The notes beneath the pieces are model-generated. The model did no database searches, was not told where the DNA came from, and was given only the letters and a program-made list of their open reading frames with translations. A stretch of 64,000 nt of DNA from Bettongia penicillata ogilbyi (taxonomy: Eukaryota; Chordata; Mammalia; Diprotodontia; Potoroidae): the NCBI GenBank assembly GCA_023548195.1, contig JAJHZJ010000061.1, forward strand, positions 2,272,771 through 2,336,770, read 5' to 3'. This document shows, in pieces, positions 12,101 through 23,760 of this stretch. The translations under genes and the position numbers were made by a program. Every line of letters starts with the position of its first letter. Within the stretch, counting starts at the first letter, position 1.

Positions 12101-14034
12101 AATTAGTTCATAGGCCTCAGGCAAAAAGGAGAACAGTGCCTTGACAAAAGGGAATAGCAAATAAGGGTAGCAAACAAAAAATGGCTTGAATGTGTAAATT
12201 AGCAAGAAAAATGAGACAGAAAAGCAGCTTTACTCTACTATTATTCACCACATGAGAACAGAGCAGCTGAACATGATCAAGAGGGCTTGGGAGGAGAGAG
12301 GCAGGCATCAACACGGAAATGTAGCCAAAGAGTGGCAGCTCCGCACTTTTTAGTCAGTCACTCATTATGTGGTGAAGTGCTCTTGAGAAGGGCCTCTTAT
12401 ACTTGACCTATCATATTACTTCGTCTGTAAACACATAATCCCTGCTTGTTAGGTGGTGTCAACACTAGCATTCAGTCACTGTGGTACTCCTTTTGTGTAG
12501 AGATACTTTAGAAATGCTGCCAAAACCAAAGAATTGACACCATAATAAAACAATCTGAATTTCAACCAGGTAAACAGATCCTGTGCTTTTCTGTAAAAGA
12601 GCAGTATGGAGATGAAGATTGCCTCAGGTTTCTCTTATTGGGGGAAAAACAATGTGCTTATGAAGCAAGATGATTTCTTTTTTAAAAGTGATGATGGTTA
12701 AACTGGGATATCGACCCAAGGTTGAAGACATATCCACACTCTTACATTTCAGAGCATGGTCACAGAAATGCATTTATACATAAATTTGAGTTTTATCAGG
12801 AGGAAAAAGAACTGAACCAAAGACTACTACTGAAGTTCATGAATAACTTATTAATTATATCTAAATAATAAATGCAGCCTGTACAAACTACACATGAAAG
12901 GTACTAGAAAAAAAGAAAATAGAAGTTTTAGTTCTTCAACAAACATATCATAGGAATATTACATATCTACTGTATTTAGTGAAGAACTATTAAACAGTAT
13001 CTGTCACTTTAAAAGTTTCCCAGTACTTTAAAGTATGACTTTTCTATTAAGATCTGTATTTTAAAAAATTAGTTTTATTTGGGTTGTGTGTGTCATGCTT
13101 ATGTACTTAAACTTCTTTTTAAAATTTCCTGTTTTGTAAGTATATATTGTAATTTTTATGACTGGAAATATAATTTAAAATTTACTAGTTGTTAATAGAA
13201 TTAATATAAAATGCTGAATACACAGTTAGGAATGTTTGGTTTCACATTGAATTTCTCTTCTAACTACTCTGAAACTTTTTTTGAAAGGTATAACTGAAAT
13301 AATCATTATCCCTATCCATTAAGAGAAGTATTTCATCATTTAGTCTTCCTGAAAACATGTGCAAAATAACATCATGAAGTGATGTCTTCGTGTTCTAAAG
13401 TAATGAGCTGTCATTTTAACTCAGTTCTATCAGGCAATAAAACCATAGGTCTCTTTTCTTTGGATCTTAGTCTCTGCCTACTGAACAGGGATAGACTTTA
13501 TTAGCACTGGAATGAAACTGAACAGCTTTTATTTTCCCCACCCTCAAAGTCATTTGGGTAACTATTCCTTTATTCATTCTTAATGATACTTAAATAAAAC
13601 AAGACTACCAATGAAATACAATTCCAGGACAAATTTTTAGAGGGCAGTGATGTCAAAGGTTAAGTAATTTACATATATGAGCACAATATCTATGCAGGTA
13701 AGAAATCCACACAGTTTAAGGGTATTTTCTGCCTTCAAAATGTAGCATGCCTTAAACTTACATCTAAGAAAACATACCAATTTAAACAAGAATATTTCCT
13801 TCTACATACTTTTTGAAGGTAAGAGTTATCCAAACCCTTCCTGTCTAGAACAATGCTACATATGCAACAGGTGTTCATTTGATAAATGATAAATTCAGTG
13901 TCATATTAGTGATACAAAAACTCCTAAGGTCTAACTAGTATTTGGAATTTACAATCTTCTTTTCTTCAATTAATGAGGCTAAACAGTCCTAGTTCCCTAA
14001 TCTATAAAACAAGGAGACTGAATTGAATGAAATG
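9151..14034. other. repeat-poor NBEA intron
   Basis: Nearly 5 kb without a transposon I can recognise and without a credible gene. Parts (about 10.3-10.9 and 11.4-12.5 kb) have mixed complexity and homeodomain or E-box-like motifs. The 44-bp segment at 11202-11245 matches one at 5901-5944. Confidence 0.5.
11400..12000. promoter_or_regulatory. candidate conserved non-coding element
   Basis: Transposon-free sequence of mixed complexity, with GCAGCTGTCATTTAA near 11596, TAATAAGCTGCTATTAAAG near 11706 and GCAGCTGTAG near 11730. These are E-box and homeodomain-like motifs of the kind dense in developmental enhancers. Cross-species conservation would decide it. Confidence 0.25.
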
Positions 14035-15130
14035 CAATCCAACCAACATTTAAGTGCCAAGCTCTGTGTTACATCTGGTAATACAGTTAAAAAAATAGTC
14101 TTTGCTTTAAGGGAGTTACATTCTACTGGGGATAAGGAGCTACCACAAGTGCAAAGAAAAGTATATACAAAATATATGCAAAGTAAGTTCAGTCCTGCAG
14201 GGGAGGATACCAGCAAATGAGAGGAATTCAGATAGATTTCCTGAGGGATGTAGCACAGAGCAGAACTTGGAAGGGAACTAAGGATTTTAGGAAGTAGAAA
14301 TGAGCAGAGTACATTACAGGCATGGGGAGAATAGTTTGTACATAAGCAAAGAGACATGAGATTAAATGTGCTGAATGTAGGACAGCAAGCTGGTCAGTTT
14401 GGCTGGAACATAGCATGTATGAAGAGGAGTAAAGAAAAACTAAACTGGAAAAGTAGGCTGCATCCAGATTATGAAGGGCTTTAAAAGCTAATCAGAAGAG
14501 TTGGAATTTGATCCTACCAGTAACAGAGAGTTATTATTTCCCACTGAACTCCATCATGGTCTCCAGAAACTCTTCTTTCTGCAAGATCATAACAACTCTG
14601 CTAATCGCCTTTGCCCTTCATTTCCAGCCCAAAGCAGTTCCCTTTCTTCCTCCCCTGACTCCTTTCAGCATCTTATCTTTCCCTATTAAATAGTGAGTTC
14701 CTTGAAAGCAGGGACTGTCTTTTGCCATTCATTGTATCCCAAATATTTACCATAGTGCCTGTTGCATAATAGGTACTCAAAAAATTTGTATTGGAGTTTT
14801 TGGAATAGGGGAAATGTCAGTCTGACTTAGCTTTAAGAGTATAAATTTCACAATTGTATAGATGATGAACTGGAGAGAGAAGAGACCAGAGGCAAAGAGA
14901 CCACTTAGGAGGTACTGTAATAGTAAGGATGAGAAGTGATAAATATCTGAAGTAGGAGTAGGTTAGTGTGAGTGTAGAGAAGGGAATGGAGATGAGAGAT
15001 ATTATGGTGGTAGGATAGGCACATAAGATGTACATGAGATGCGGGTTTCTAACTTGAGAGGCTGGAGAGATGGTGATGCTTTCAATAAGAAATAGAGAAG
15101 TTAGGAAGGGGTTTGGGCAGTAGGGGGTGA
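14035..15130 (-). mobile_element. L2 LINE, antisense, split by a sense L2 tail
   Basis: Antisense L2 tail and 3' coding region: ACATTTAAGTGCCAAGCTCT, TACATTCTACTGGGG, CATTACAGGCATGGGGAGAA, TTATGAAGGGCTTTAAAAGC. After an interruption at 14530-14797 it resumes (GAGGCAAAGAGACCACTTAG, AAGTTAGGAAGGGGTTTGGG). Confidence 0.7.
14530..14797 (+). mobile_element. L2 3' end nested in antisense L2
   Basis: Sense L2 3' part: GTGAGTTCCTTGAAAGCAGG, then CATAGTGCCTGTTGCATAAT and AGGTACTCAAAAAATTTGTA. It separates two antisense L2 blocks, so it inserted later than the host copy. Confidence 0.65.
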
Positions 15131-15213
15131 GGGAGAACAGGTATTAAATTCCTTTCCTTGCTGGTTGGTCTATGATACTTAAAAAGTTATAAACAAGAAT
15201 TTGCAAAATATTT

Positions 15214-15378
15214 GCCTCAAATACCAACTATCTGACCCTGGGAAAGTCACTTAATGTCTGCCTCTCAGTTTTCTTATCTGTAAAATGGGGATAATAATAG
15301 CCTCTACCTCCTAGTGTTATTGTAAAGATCAAATGAGATATTTATAAAGCAAGACTTGTACATGAAGGGAAAAGAAAT
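15214..15378 (+). mobile_element. MIR-type SINE fragment flanked by 28-bp direct repeats
   Basis: MIR-like core (CTGACCCTGGGAAAGTCACT, TATCTGTAAAATGGGGATAA, AATAGCCTCTACCTCCTAG). It is bounded by 28-nt direct repeats at 15186-15213 and 15379-15406 that agree at 26 of 28 positions. Confidence 0.6.
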
Positions 15379-15406
15379 GTTATAAATAAGAATGTGCAAA
15401 ATATTT

Positions 15407-16267
15407 TTCACTAATAATATTCTTTACGAAAATCTTTGATATTTATTTTTTCCATAGTTTTAATGTTAACTTCTTAACTCCTAGATTGAGTTTATTAATA
15501 ATAAGAGGTCCAAAAAAAAAATTGTGCTTTGCCTATGTAAGGGTGTGCCTAGAAACTCCTATGGATCAAAGGTCAAGAATTTAGGTAGGCAGGTGGGAGG
15601 GAATAACTTCAATTCTTGGGTTAAGCTTGTCTATACTTATTCATTCATACGAATGACAGAAAACAACAGAACCTTAAAAGCCCAGAGTTGTTTGGTAGTT
15701 ATTGGGCAAATAATAATTACCTTAACATATTTGAAAAAGTCATTTCTGCTTTCATTATCCCTTTCCAACTGCCTCAAACATTTCTGGGATTGTTTTACTT
15801 CCATATTCTTATATGTTCATGCTACTCTTTTGAATTCTTCTACCATAACAATTCTCCTACTTTTTTAGTTAAGAAGGTAAGAACTTTTGGGTAAGAACCA
15901 CTAGGGAGTGCACTCCATAGTCTTTCGATGCCTCATTTTTTGGTATTGTAAAAAGGATAGGGCAGCTTATTTTCTTTATTTATCTACCTCTTAGAGTACT
16001 CTTTAATTAATGAACTAAAATTGAGAAAAGAGCATGTTAGCTGAAAATGTCTTTTAATCCAGATTTTTCTGTATCTAATCTAAATAAAATATGGCAATCT
16101 GAATAGATTTTAACTTCTTTAAAACACTAAGAAATCACCTGGCCCTTAGAAAAGTAATGCTAGGATACCATGACTTGAAAGAGATTGGCTTAACTTGCAC
16201 CAAGATAATGATTAATAATATCACAAGACAATGATAGGGCAGAGTACAACTAGTGAACTGTACAGTA
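15407..16267. other. NBEA intron, nothing recognised
   Basis: AT-rich sequence with no assignable repeat. The weak overlapping open frames at about 15524-15894 have no protein-like character. Confidence 0.4.
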
Positions 16268-16762
16268 TTTATTACATATTAATAACAACAATAGTAGAAT
16301 TTATAGAGTGCTTTAATGTTTGCAAAGTGCTTTATGAATGTCTCAGTTGGTCCCTACCATGACCCTAGGAGGGCATTTCACAGATAAGGGAACTGAAGCA
16401 AAGCCTCAGTGACTCTTCCAGGGTCGCAGCACTAGTGAGCATTTGGGGAAGTCTGAGCTCGGGTTTTCCTGACTTTGGGTAGAGCTCTCCATCCGATGTT
16501 CTTTGTCATTGTTTCTCTAACTATCACATGTAAGGACTTCAAGATTTGCAAAACACTTTACACATATTATCTCATTTGATCTTCACATCAACCCTGTGAG
16601 GTAGAGGTTGTTAGTTATCCCTGTGTTTTAGGTATGAGGAAAGAGAGGCTGAGAGAAGTAAAGTGACTCGTCCAGGGTCACACAGTGAAATGTCTGAGGC
16701 AAGGCCGAGCTCTTTCTGGCTCTAGATCTGGTGCTCTGTCCACTGTACTACCTAGCTCAACA
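16268..16762 (-). mobile_element. two adjacent MIR3-like SINEs, antisense
   Basis: Two copies in the same orientation (about 16268-16500 and 16531-16762). Each has a GTTTGCAAAGTGCTTTA-type 3' part, a GAGGAAAGAGAGGCTGAGAG-type middle, and a CCAGGGTCACACAG block followed by a diverged head. Confidence 0.7.
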
Positions 16763-16884
16763 GTGAGCTTATTGTTTTTCTGAGGCAATCTGGTGCATTT
16801 TTGACAGCTCTAGTTACAAGAAAATATGTCTATTAGCTGAAATCTCTCTTCTCATACCTTCTTTCATAACGCCTAGTTATAGAA

Positions 16885-17050
16885 TGAATGAACATGAATT
16901 TTACAGCAATTACTATATGCTAAGGAGTGGGGATATAAATGAAAAAATAAGACAGTTATTGCCTGCAAAGAAAGAGGTTCCATCCTAATGGGTGAGGCAA
17001 AATGTTTTATGGAGAGTCATGGTTAGGGAGTGGTATTTTGTTTGGGGAAA
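16885..17050 (-). mobile_element. L2 tail fragment, antisense
   Basis: TACTATATGCTAAGGAGTGG, then GGGATATAAATGAAAAAATA and TCCATCCTAATGGGTGAGGC resemble a degenerate antisense L2 end. Confidence 0.5.
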
Positions 17051-17079
17051 TCACAATGATGGTGGGTAGAGTCATGAGG

Positions 17080-18115
17080 AGAACCAAGGAATTTCAGAGT
17101 TGGATGAGACTTCAGTTACTAACAGATTTGGTTCAACAGATATTTGTTTGGCTAGTACTGAAGTTGAAGGACGTTGTTCCTTATTCTTGGAAGTTGGGCT
17201 TCTCAGTGAAGCCAGAGTACATAAGCTTTTTTAAGTTGCCCCATCATCTAGCTAAATCCTATGGATCTTGAAGTCTGTTAAACCCCTAGACTTTTTCCCA
17301 GACAAACTGCTGTCTAACCATATCTCAAACATTTTTAAGACCATGATGACTTTTTCTTAAAGTAAAATGTCAGAATTTACATTTATCTCTGTTAGATTTT
17401 ATCCTTATCAAATTCAGCTCAATTTTTTAGCTTATTGAGATTTTGTTTTTAAGATCTTTTTCAATATGGTTGCTACTGCTCCCAGTTTGATCTCATCTGC
17501 ATATCTGATGAGTATATCATTTGTGTTTAATGCAGGCAGAAAAATTTTTGCTTGGGAACCAGAGAAGTTACAAAAAATTTTAATAGGTCCAAACACAGAT
17601 ACCCAGGACCCTCCATAAACCTCCAAAATTATATGTAACCATTAATGGCTATTCTTTGGGTCTAGCCATTTAACTAGTTGTGAATTTATCTAACTGTACT
17701 ATGATTTATCCTGGAGGTGTGAAACATGGAGCCCCACTGGCCAAACTGTGTTCCCAGACTAAAATATAATTGGAAATTATTAAGCAAAACATATAAAAAT
17801 GTAATACAACACGGAAAATGTTATATGTGGTTTTCTAAGATAATGTTCACTCCACAGAAACCCTTATGTATAGTTTATTGGCCACCATTTTTATATGAAT
17901 TTCACTTAGCCCATTATCTCATCCTCTTTTCCACACAGTTAACATTAAAGATTATACTTCATTAAAATCTAGGTGAACTAAATTTACAGAATTCCCTTGA
18001 TTGATCAGTTCAGTAATTTTATAAGGAGTCTGTGAAAAAAAATTATGATCTATTTTTTATGAATGAATGCTGGGCTCTTTGTGATCACTGAATTCCCCCC
18101 TAGTTTTTCCACTGA
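17080..18115 (-). mobile_element. L3/CR1-type LINE fragment, antisense
   Basis: The minus strand encodes YADEIKLGAVATI (codons within 17432-17626), matching the CR1/L3 reverse-transcriptase FADDTKLG region with the second Asp replaced by Glu. The + strand carries typical antisense L3 phrases such as CATTAAAATCTAGGTGAACT and CAGAATTCCCTTGATTGATC. The copy is interrupted near 17713-17912. Confidence 0.7.
17713..17912. mobile_element. palindromic non-autonomous DNA element inside L3
   Basis: It starts GGAGGTGTGAAACATGG and ends ATGAATTTCACTT, short imperfect inverted termini. The body (AAATTATTAAGCAAAACATA, GTGGTTTTCTAAGA) matches no L3 sequence, and L3 resumes on the far side. It resembles marsupial MITEs I have seen with these termini; the family name is not certain. 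Confidence 0.5.
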
Positions 18116-18175
18116 CTATCTTTCTAATAACACAAAATTTCCCAGGAAACAAATTTAAGTTTATTACTTAGAGTG

Positions 18176-18360
18176 TCATAGGATAATATGATCACAGATT
18201 TAGACCTTAAGGGTCATCGAGTCCATATCCCTCATTTTCTAAAGAATTGAGGTCCAGAAAGTAATAGTATGACTTATTCAAGGTAAAACAGGTAGTAAGT
18301 GATAGTCAGATTTGAACCCTGGTTAACTGACTGCCACCAAACCAGGGCTTTTCCCACAAT
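18176..18360 (-). mobile_element. MIR-related repeat, antisense
   Basis: ATCACAGATTTAGACCTTAA, TTGAGGTCCAGAAAGTAATA and CAGGTAGTAAGTGATAGTCA resemble an antisense MIR-type sequence, strongly diverged. Confidence 0.45.
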
Positions 18361-19426
18361 TCTATTCTCTTCATTAAAAAAAAAGTGGGACATTTCTTCT
18401 TCTCTAGTTACATGGCACCTCTTTTGTGTCCTACTTTCTTTCACATATTGCTGACAGCAATTATACGTGTCAGTTATTTTAGAATTTTAGATAGAAAAAG
18501 GATATACTACATTTGAGCCAAGTGAAATTAATTCATCAAAGGCCTCTACTATCCTCCCACTTTTTTTTCCATGGGTGTCAATTTCCTAGTAACATGAAAC
18601 GTATTTTGATACATGAGCAAATCAACAGGCATTTATTAAGCACTTATTATATGCTAGGTACTCTGCTAAGTGCTGGGGATACAAAGAAAGGAAAAATACA
18701 TATATATATATTCTGCCCCCAAGGAGTGCATATTTGAATAACTACACATACAAAATACAAAGAGAGGCTGGAAGGTAATCTCAGAGGGAAGGTAGTAGCA
18801 ATAGTGGGGAACTGGTAAAGTAGCAAAGAAGGTAGAATTTGAACTCAATCTTGAAGAAATCCAGGGAAGCCAGAAGGTAGAACTGAGGAGGGAAACCAGT
18901 CCATACTTGGAGGAGAGGCAGTAAAAAGGCCTAGAGTTGGGAGATGGGAGTGTTAAGTTCCACTGCATTTGAATTGTAGAGTGTGTGAAAAGGAATAAAA
19001 TTTAAGAAGATAGGAAAGATAGGAAGGGGCCAGGTTGTGAAGGCCTATAAATATCAAAAAGAGAATTTAAAATTTGTTCTCAGAAGTGACAGGGAGCCAC
19101 TGAACTTTACTGAATAGGGAGGTGATAGGACCAGACCTGACCCTTCATAGCTCAGGAAGATCATTTTAATAGCTGTGTGGAATAATGAAGAAATATTTTA
19201 GATAAAGAAACCAATCAGAAAGCTACAGGTGAAGTCATAAGGGCTTCCAAGAAGGAGTAGTGAGATATGTAGGGGAACCAAGAAAGAAGAGTGTCATGAA
19301 AATCTAGAAAGGAGAATATCCAGGAGGAGATGGTGACCTATTGCTATTCTGTCCAAATGCTGTAGAAATGTCAAGGAGAAGTGAAAAAAAAAATGCCTTT
19401 AGATCTGGCAATTAAGAGATTATTGG

Positions 19427-20904
19427 AAGGAACCAAAACTATCACTCTTTGCAGATGATATATTTAAAATTAAAATAACTGTAGACAATATAAAATACTT
19501 GAAGTCTACCTGCCAAGACAAACCCAGGATCTATATGAATGTCATTAAAAAAAAACACTTATCACACAAATAAAGTCAACACCTAACAACTGGAAAAATA
19601 TCATTGCTCATGGGTAGGCCAAGTTAATATAATAAAAATGACAATTCTACTTAAATTAATTTATCTATTCAATGCCATACCATTCAAACAACCAAAACTT
19701 ATTTTATAGAATTAGAAAAAAAAAGGAACAAAATTCATCTGGAAGAACAATAGGTCAAGAATATCAAGGGAATTAAAGGAAAAACAAAGGCCTAGCCATA
19801 CCAGATCTAAAACTATATTATACAGTGGCAATCATCCAAACTATTTGGTACTGGCTAAAAAAAAGAATGATGGATCAGTGGATAAAGTCAGGTATACAAG
19901 ATACTGTAGGAAATGACTATATTAATCTACTGTTTGATAAACCCAAAGACTCTAGTTTCTGGGATAGTTCACTATCTGACAAAAATTGCTGGGAAAACTG
20001 GAAAATAGTATGGCAGAAAGTAGGTATAGACCTTTAGAGATGCAAATTCAAACAACTTTGAGGGACATCAATCCAATTGGCTAATAGGCCAAAAAATAAA
20101 AATGATAAATGTTGGAGAAGATGTGGGAAAATGGGAACACTAAAGCATTGTTGGTGTAGTTGTAAACTGATCTAATAATTCTGGACAGCAATTTGGAACT
20201 ATGCCCCATGAGTTAAAAAACTGCATATCCTTTGATTCAGCAACATCACTCTTAGGTCTGCATCCCAAAAAAGAACGTAAAAAAGGAAAAAGGACCCATA
20301 TGTACAAAAATATTTATAGCAGCTCTTTTAGTGATGGCAAAGAATTGGAAATTGTGGGATGTCCATCAATTGGGGAATGGTTGAACAACTGTGGCATATG
20401 AATGTAATGGAATATTACTGTTCTGCAAGAAATGATGAGTAGGTAGAATTCAGAAAAACCTGGAAAAGACTTACATGAACTGATGCTGAGTGAAGGAAAA
20501 CACTGCACAAAGTAACAGCAACACTGTACTGAGTAACTGTGATAAACTGTGATAGACTTAGGTCTTATCAGAAATACAATGACTCAAGACAATTCCAAAA
20601 GACTTCTGATGGAAAATGCTATCCACATCCAGACAAAGAACTATGGAACCTGAATGCAGACTGAAGCATATTATACTCATTTTTTTCTTTCTTGTGTTTT
20701 TTCCCTTTTGTTCTGATTCTTCTTTCACAACATGACTAATGTGAAAATATGTTTAACATGGTTGTATATATATCACCTATATCAGATTACTTGCTATCTT
20801 GGGGAGGGGGGAGAGAAGGAGAAAAATTTGGAAGTCAAAATCTCACAAAAATGAATAAAAACTATTCACATGTAATTAGAAAAAATACTATTAAATATAA
20901 AAAA
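19427..20904 (+). mobile_element. 5'-truncated, internally deleted L1 LINE
   Basis: It starts in the reverse-transcriptase region with CTTTGCAGATGATA, encoding the FADD catalytic motif (19450-19463). It skips part of ORF2, then carries PLTIWYWLKK-like codons at 19825-19890, a GENW-type block, and the MEYYC end near 20409, finishing in an A-rich tail. Several frame breaks and a deletion around 20036 remove the CCHC-like upstream part. A 10-bp duplication with one mismatch (AGATTATTGG 19417-19426, AGATCATTGG 20905-20914) shows insertion into L2. Confidence 0.85.
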
Positions 20905-20954
20905 AGATCATTGGTAACTTTTAGAGAGAGTAGTTTTGGTTGAATGATGATAAG

Positions 20955-21215
20955 ATAGATACATCGATGAGTGGGCATTTATTAAGTGCTTACTAGGTAT
21001 TGTACTAAGGATGCAAAAGCAAGGAAACAAGACAGTCCCTATTCCCAAGAAGCTTACATTCTATTAGGGTAAGACAAAATACAAAGGGAAGCTGACAGGT
21101 GGAGGGTTTGGGTAGGAGGTAACTGTGGTATCCAGGGCAAGCTGGAAGTAGAAAGTGAGCAATGTAACTGGACACTCTAGTAACCAGATGGTTTCAGGCA
21201 GGGACTCACCAATCA
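20955..21215 (-). mobile_element. L2/THER-type tail nested in antisense L2
   Basis: GGCATTTATTAAGTGCTTAC, GGATGCAAAAGCAAGGAAAC and CAAGAAGCTTACATTCTATT form a second antisense tail within L2 coding sequence that resumes near 21240 (TTGGAAGCCAGGCAGCAGAG). Confidence 0.55.
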
Positions 21216-22320
21216 CTGATCTGGTTTTAGGATTAAATATGGTTGGAAGCCAGGCAGCAGAGGTTTTAGAATACAGAGGAGAAGTGGAGGTGTCAATTGT
21301 AGAAGGCTTCCTCAAGAAGCTTAGTCACAAAGGGGAGGGGAGATAAAAGACAATAAACTAGTTGGTGAAAACAGGGTTGAGGTATGAATTTTTTGAAGAT
21401 GGGGATGATACGGATATGTTTGTAGAAAGCAAGGAAGCAGTCAGTAGAGAGAGAAACTTTCAAGATTAGCAATAGAGTTGGGACAACAGAGTGGCAATTT
21501 ACTGGAAAAGACCAGATCAAATGGAACTGAGTGCATATAGATGGGTTTCCCTAGGGAAGAACTAGGGGTAAAAGAAGAGATAGTGGGGAAGACATATGAG
21601 TGAAAGGAGCTGAAGGAAAGGGTGAAGAGGGAGTTCTGCGGAATGATCTCAATTTTTTCACTGATATATGAGGTGATGTCCTTAACTAAGAAGGTACAGA
21701 GATTTTCCTAGGAGGCTTGAGGAGGACTGAGGCAAGTTGGATAGCAAATCCATTAGGGAAATATAAAAGACTGCTCTGTAGAAGTGAGGGTCCAGATGAG
21801 CTTACATAATATAAATTTACGGTGGACTCAGTATAAAATCATGATTCTTTCCAGCTCCATTAAGTAAGCATATCAATGGGAACAAAGGTAGTGGTTGAGA
21901 AAGTTGAGGTGTTCCACTGAGGATGTCAAGAGAGGGCAGGGAGGGAGTGCAGATGGTGTGGAGGTGATAGCCTGGGAAAGAATGGAGAGACAAAGGAAGT
22001 GGAAGGCACAGGGAAAACAAAGTGTAGGATTAGCAGCCAGTCATAAGGCAAGGGAAAGTGGAACGATGGAAATTTATGATGAGATAAAGGACTTGGAGAG
22101 TTCATGGCTATGGAAATACAAACCCTGTGGATGATATCAAGATCAAGCGTATGACCATATCTGTATGTAACTAAGGTGGAGTGAAGAAATGGGAAATGAC
22201 TAGTTTGAAAAATAGGAAATTTAAGGCATTTGGAAGGGTATGTTAGAGTCCCTTGGAATAAGGTAAGGGTAAGAGTTGTGGTAGAGAAATGGCCAATGAG
22301 ATGATTAGCTGTACTTGGCT

Positions 22321-22851
22321 ATATGTTTTTTTTTTGTTACAAGAAGAAAGGAGTAAACGAGTGAGATGTGACAGAGATTAAAAACAACACCAATAACATA
22401 ATAACAATCAACTCAAAAACGACAAAAACAAAAGTTCAGAAGACAGTGCAATTTTATCACTATTTTGTTAACTTGAATATATACTTAAAAGCCAACTATT
22501 TTAACAAAAATTCATAGTTTCATATGCAATGCTTTCTGGGGGTTCTGTTTCTTAATAATAGGTAAAATCATAATAAAAATTAAATCAGTAACATTTTCCT
22601 ATTAATCATTTTTAATTTTGTTCTTTCTCACCCAATGGCCATGCTAGTTAGTGCAGAAAAGAGAAGCAAAGGAAGGGTAGTAGCACTGGCTTCTTTTCTC
22701 TGTTTTCAGTTTGTTCCCCCTTCCTCCGCTCAGTGGTCCTGTCCCTCTTCTGATCTTCCCCTTTTCTTCAATAAATGCTTGCCTTTAGCTTTTCTTGCCA
22801 AACTTAGTTCACTATGAAGTTCAGAGCTTGAAATACTATTCCTCATACGAC
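22321..22851. other. NBEA intron, nothing recognised
   Basis: AT-rich then mixed sequence between the end of the L2 and the solo LTR. No supported gene. Confidence 0.4.
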
Positions 22852-22857
22852 AATGAC

Positions 22858-23306
22858 TGTTAGGGACCCCGGGAGTCGGAGCCCGATCTCTCGGGCTCAC
22901 AGGCTTATCTGACCAGCAGCGGCCTGTAGGCCCTGGTGGAGTTTAGCTGTAAGCAATGACTGAGGCAGGAGACAAGATAGTAAGAACTCTGTTTATTCAA
23001 GCAGTGAGCGGTGCTTTTATCTCTTTTCTGACACCAGTGCCCTAAGTGAACCTATCAGCTAGTAGTTTGCCCTTATATGGAAGTAATTTACCTTAAACCA
23101 GGACTGCCCAAGGGTGGACACTAGCCCCTAGAAAGAAAAAACATTTTTGGGCTTCTTTGTTCGCAGAAAAGCCTGGGAAAATAGCCTTGAGCAAAACAGG
23201 GGCAGAACCCTTCCTCCCAGCGCCATCTTGTTCATGCCTTACCAGTCTTCCCTCAGTTTACCTGAGTCATGACTAGTGAATGCCGTCCAAGAGGCATTCC
23301 CTTACA
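22858..23306 (-). mobile_element. solo LTR of an endogenous retrovirus, 6-bp TSD
   Basis: A 449-bp unit bounded by TG and CA with short inverted ends (TGTTAGGGA, and TGTAAGGGA on the other strand), flanked by a perfect 6-bp duplication AATGAC (22852-22857 and 23307-23312). Minus-strand regulatory order supports that orientation: a TATAAGGG box, then AATAAA in TGAATAAACAGAG, then U5. No gag, pol or env adjoins it, so it is a recombinant solo LTR. A 6-bp duplication is typical of class II (ERVK/betaretrovirus-like) elements. GC content and CpG retention are higher than in its surroundings, suggesting relative youth. Confidence 0.88.
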
Positions 23307-23710
23307 AATGACCATGATTTTTTTTATTCGTTCTGTCACCTACTCTTGGTTCCACTTTTGGTTCTATTATCTCTTGAAAATCTAAGCTGTACTACAAGCT
23401 TTCTGTGTAGCCCTATCAACCTCCTCAGACATTTCCCATTTCCTCCCTAATGAAAATAGTTTCTTTTTGTGTTCTCATTATATAATTTTTAGGCATTTCT
23501 TCCCTTGCCCCAAATCCACCTGAACCTACCATGAACTTACCCTATAGAATTTTAGTTCCTAGATCCTAAATATTCTTTCCACGAAACTTTTAAAATCCAT
23601 TTCCAAATGAAAGATGTACAGCAAATTATGCTTGACTTTCTGTTTCATTTTTCTTTTCTCAAATTTTATTTTTTAGTTATCATGGATTCACTTTTCTCTT
23701 TCCCACTTCT

Positions 23711-23718
23711 ATAATATA

Positions 23719-23758
<40 letters not shown>
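23711..23758. repeat. (TA)n microsatellite
   Basis: About 48 bp of alternating TA with one G interruption. Confidence 0.95.

Positions 23759-23760
<2 letters not shown>

Larger units (their letters stand above)
18618..22320 (-). mobile_element. long L2 LINE, antisense, interrupted by L1 and an L2-type tail
   Basis: It begins with the antisense L2 tail (TTATTAAGCACTTATTATAT, AAGTGCTGGGGATACAAAG), continues through 3' coding sequence (CCAGGTTGTGAAGGCCTATA, GACAGGGAGCCACTGAAC) to 19426. It resumes after the L1 at 20905 (ATCATTGGTAACTTTTAGAG) through antisense reverse-transcriptase sequence to about 21.8 kb, with likely endonuclease-region sequence to 22.3 kb. About 0.5 kb of expected coding sequence is missing near 19150-19390. 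The + strand is consistently purine-rich because L2 sense is pyrimidine-rich. No intact frame survives. Confidence 0.75.

Noticed and set aside
13989..14416. 122-residue minus-strand frame
   Set aside because: It lies inside an L2 copy and is a decayed LINE coding remnant, not a host gene.
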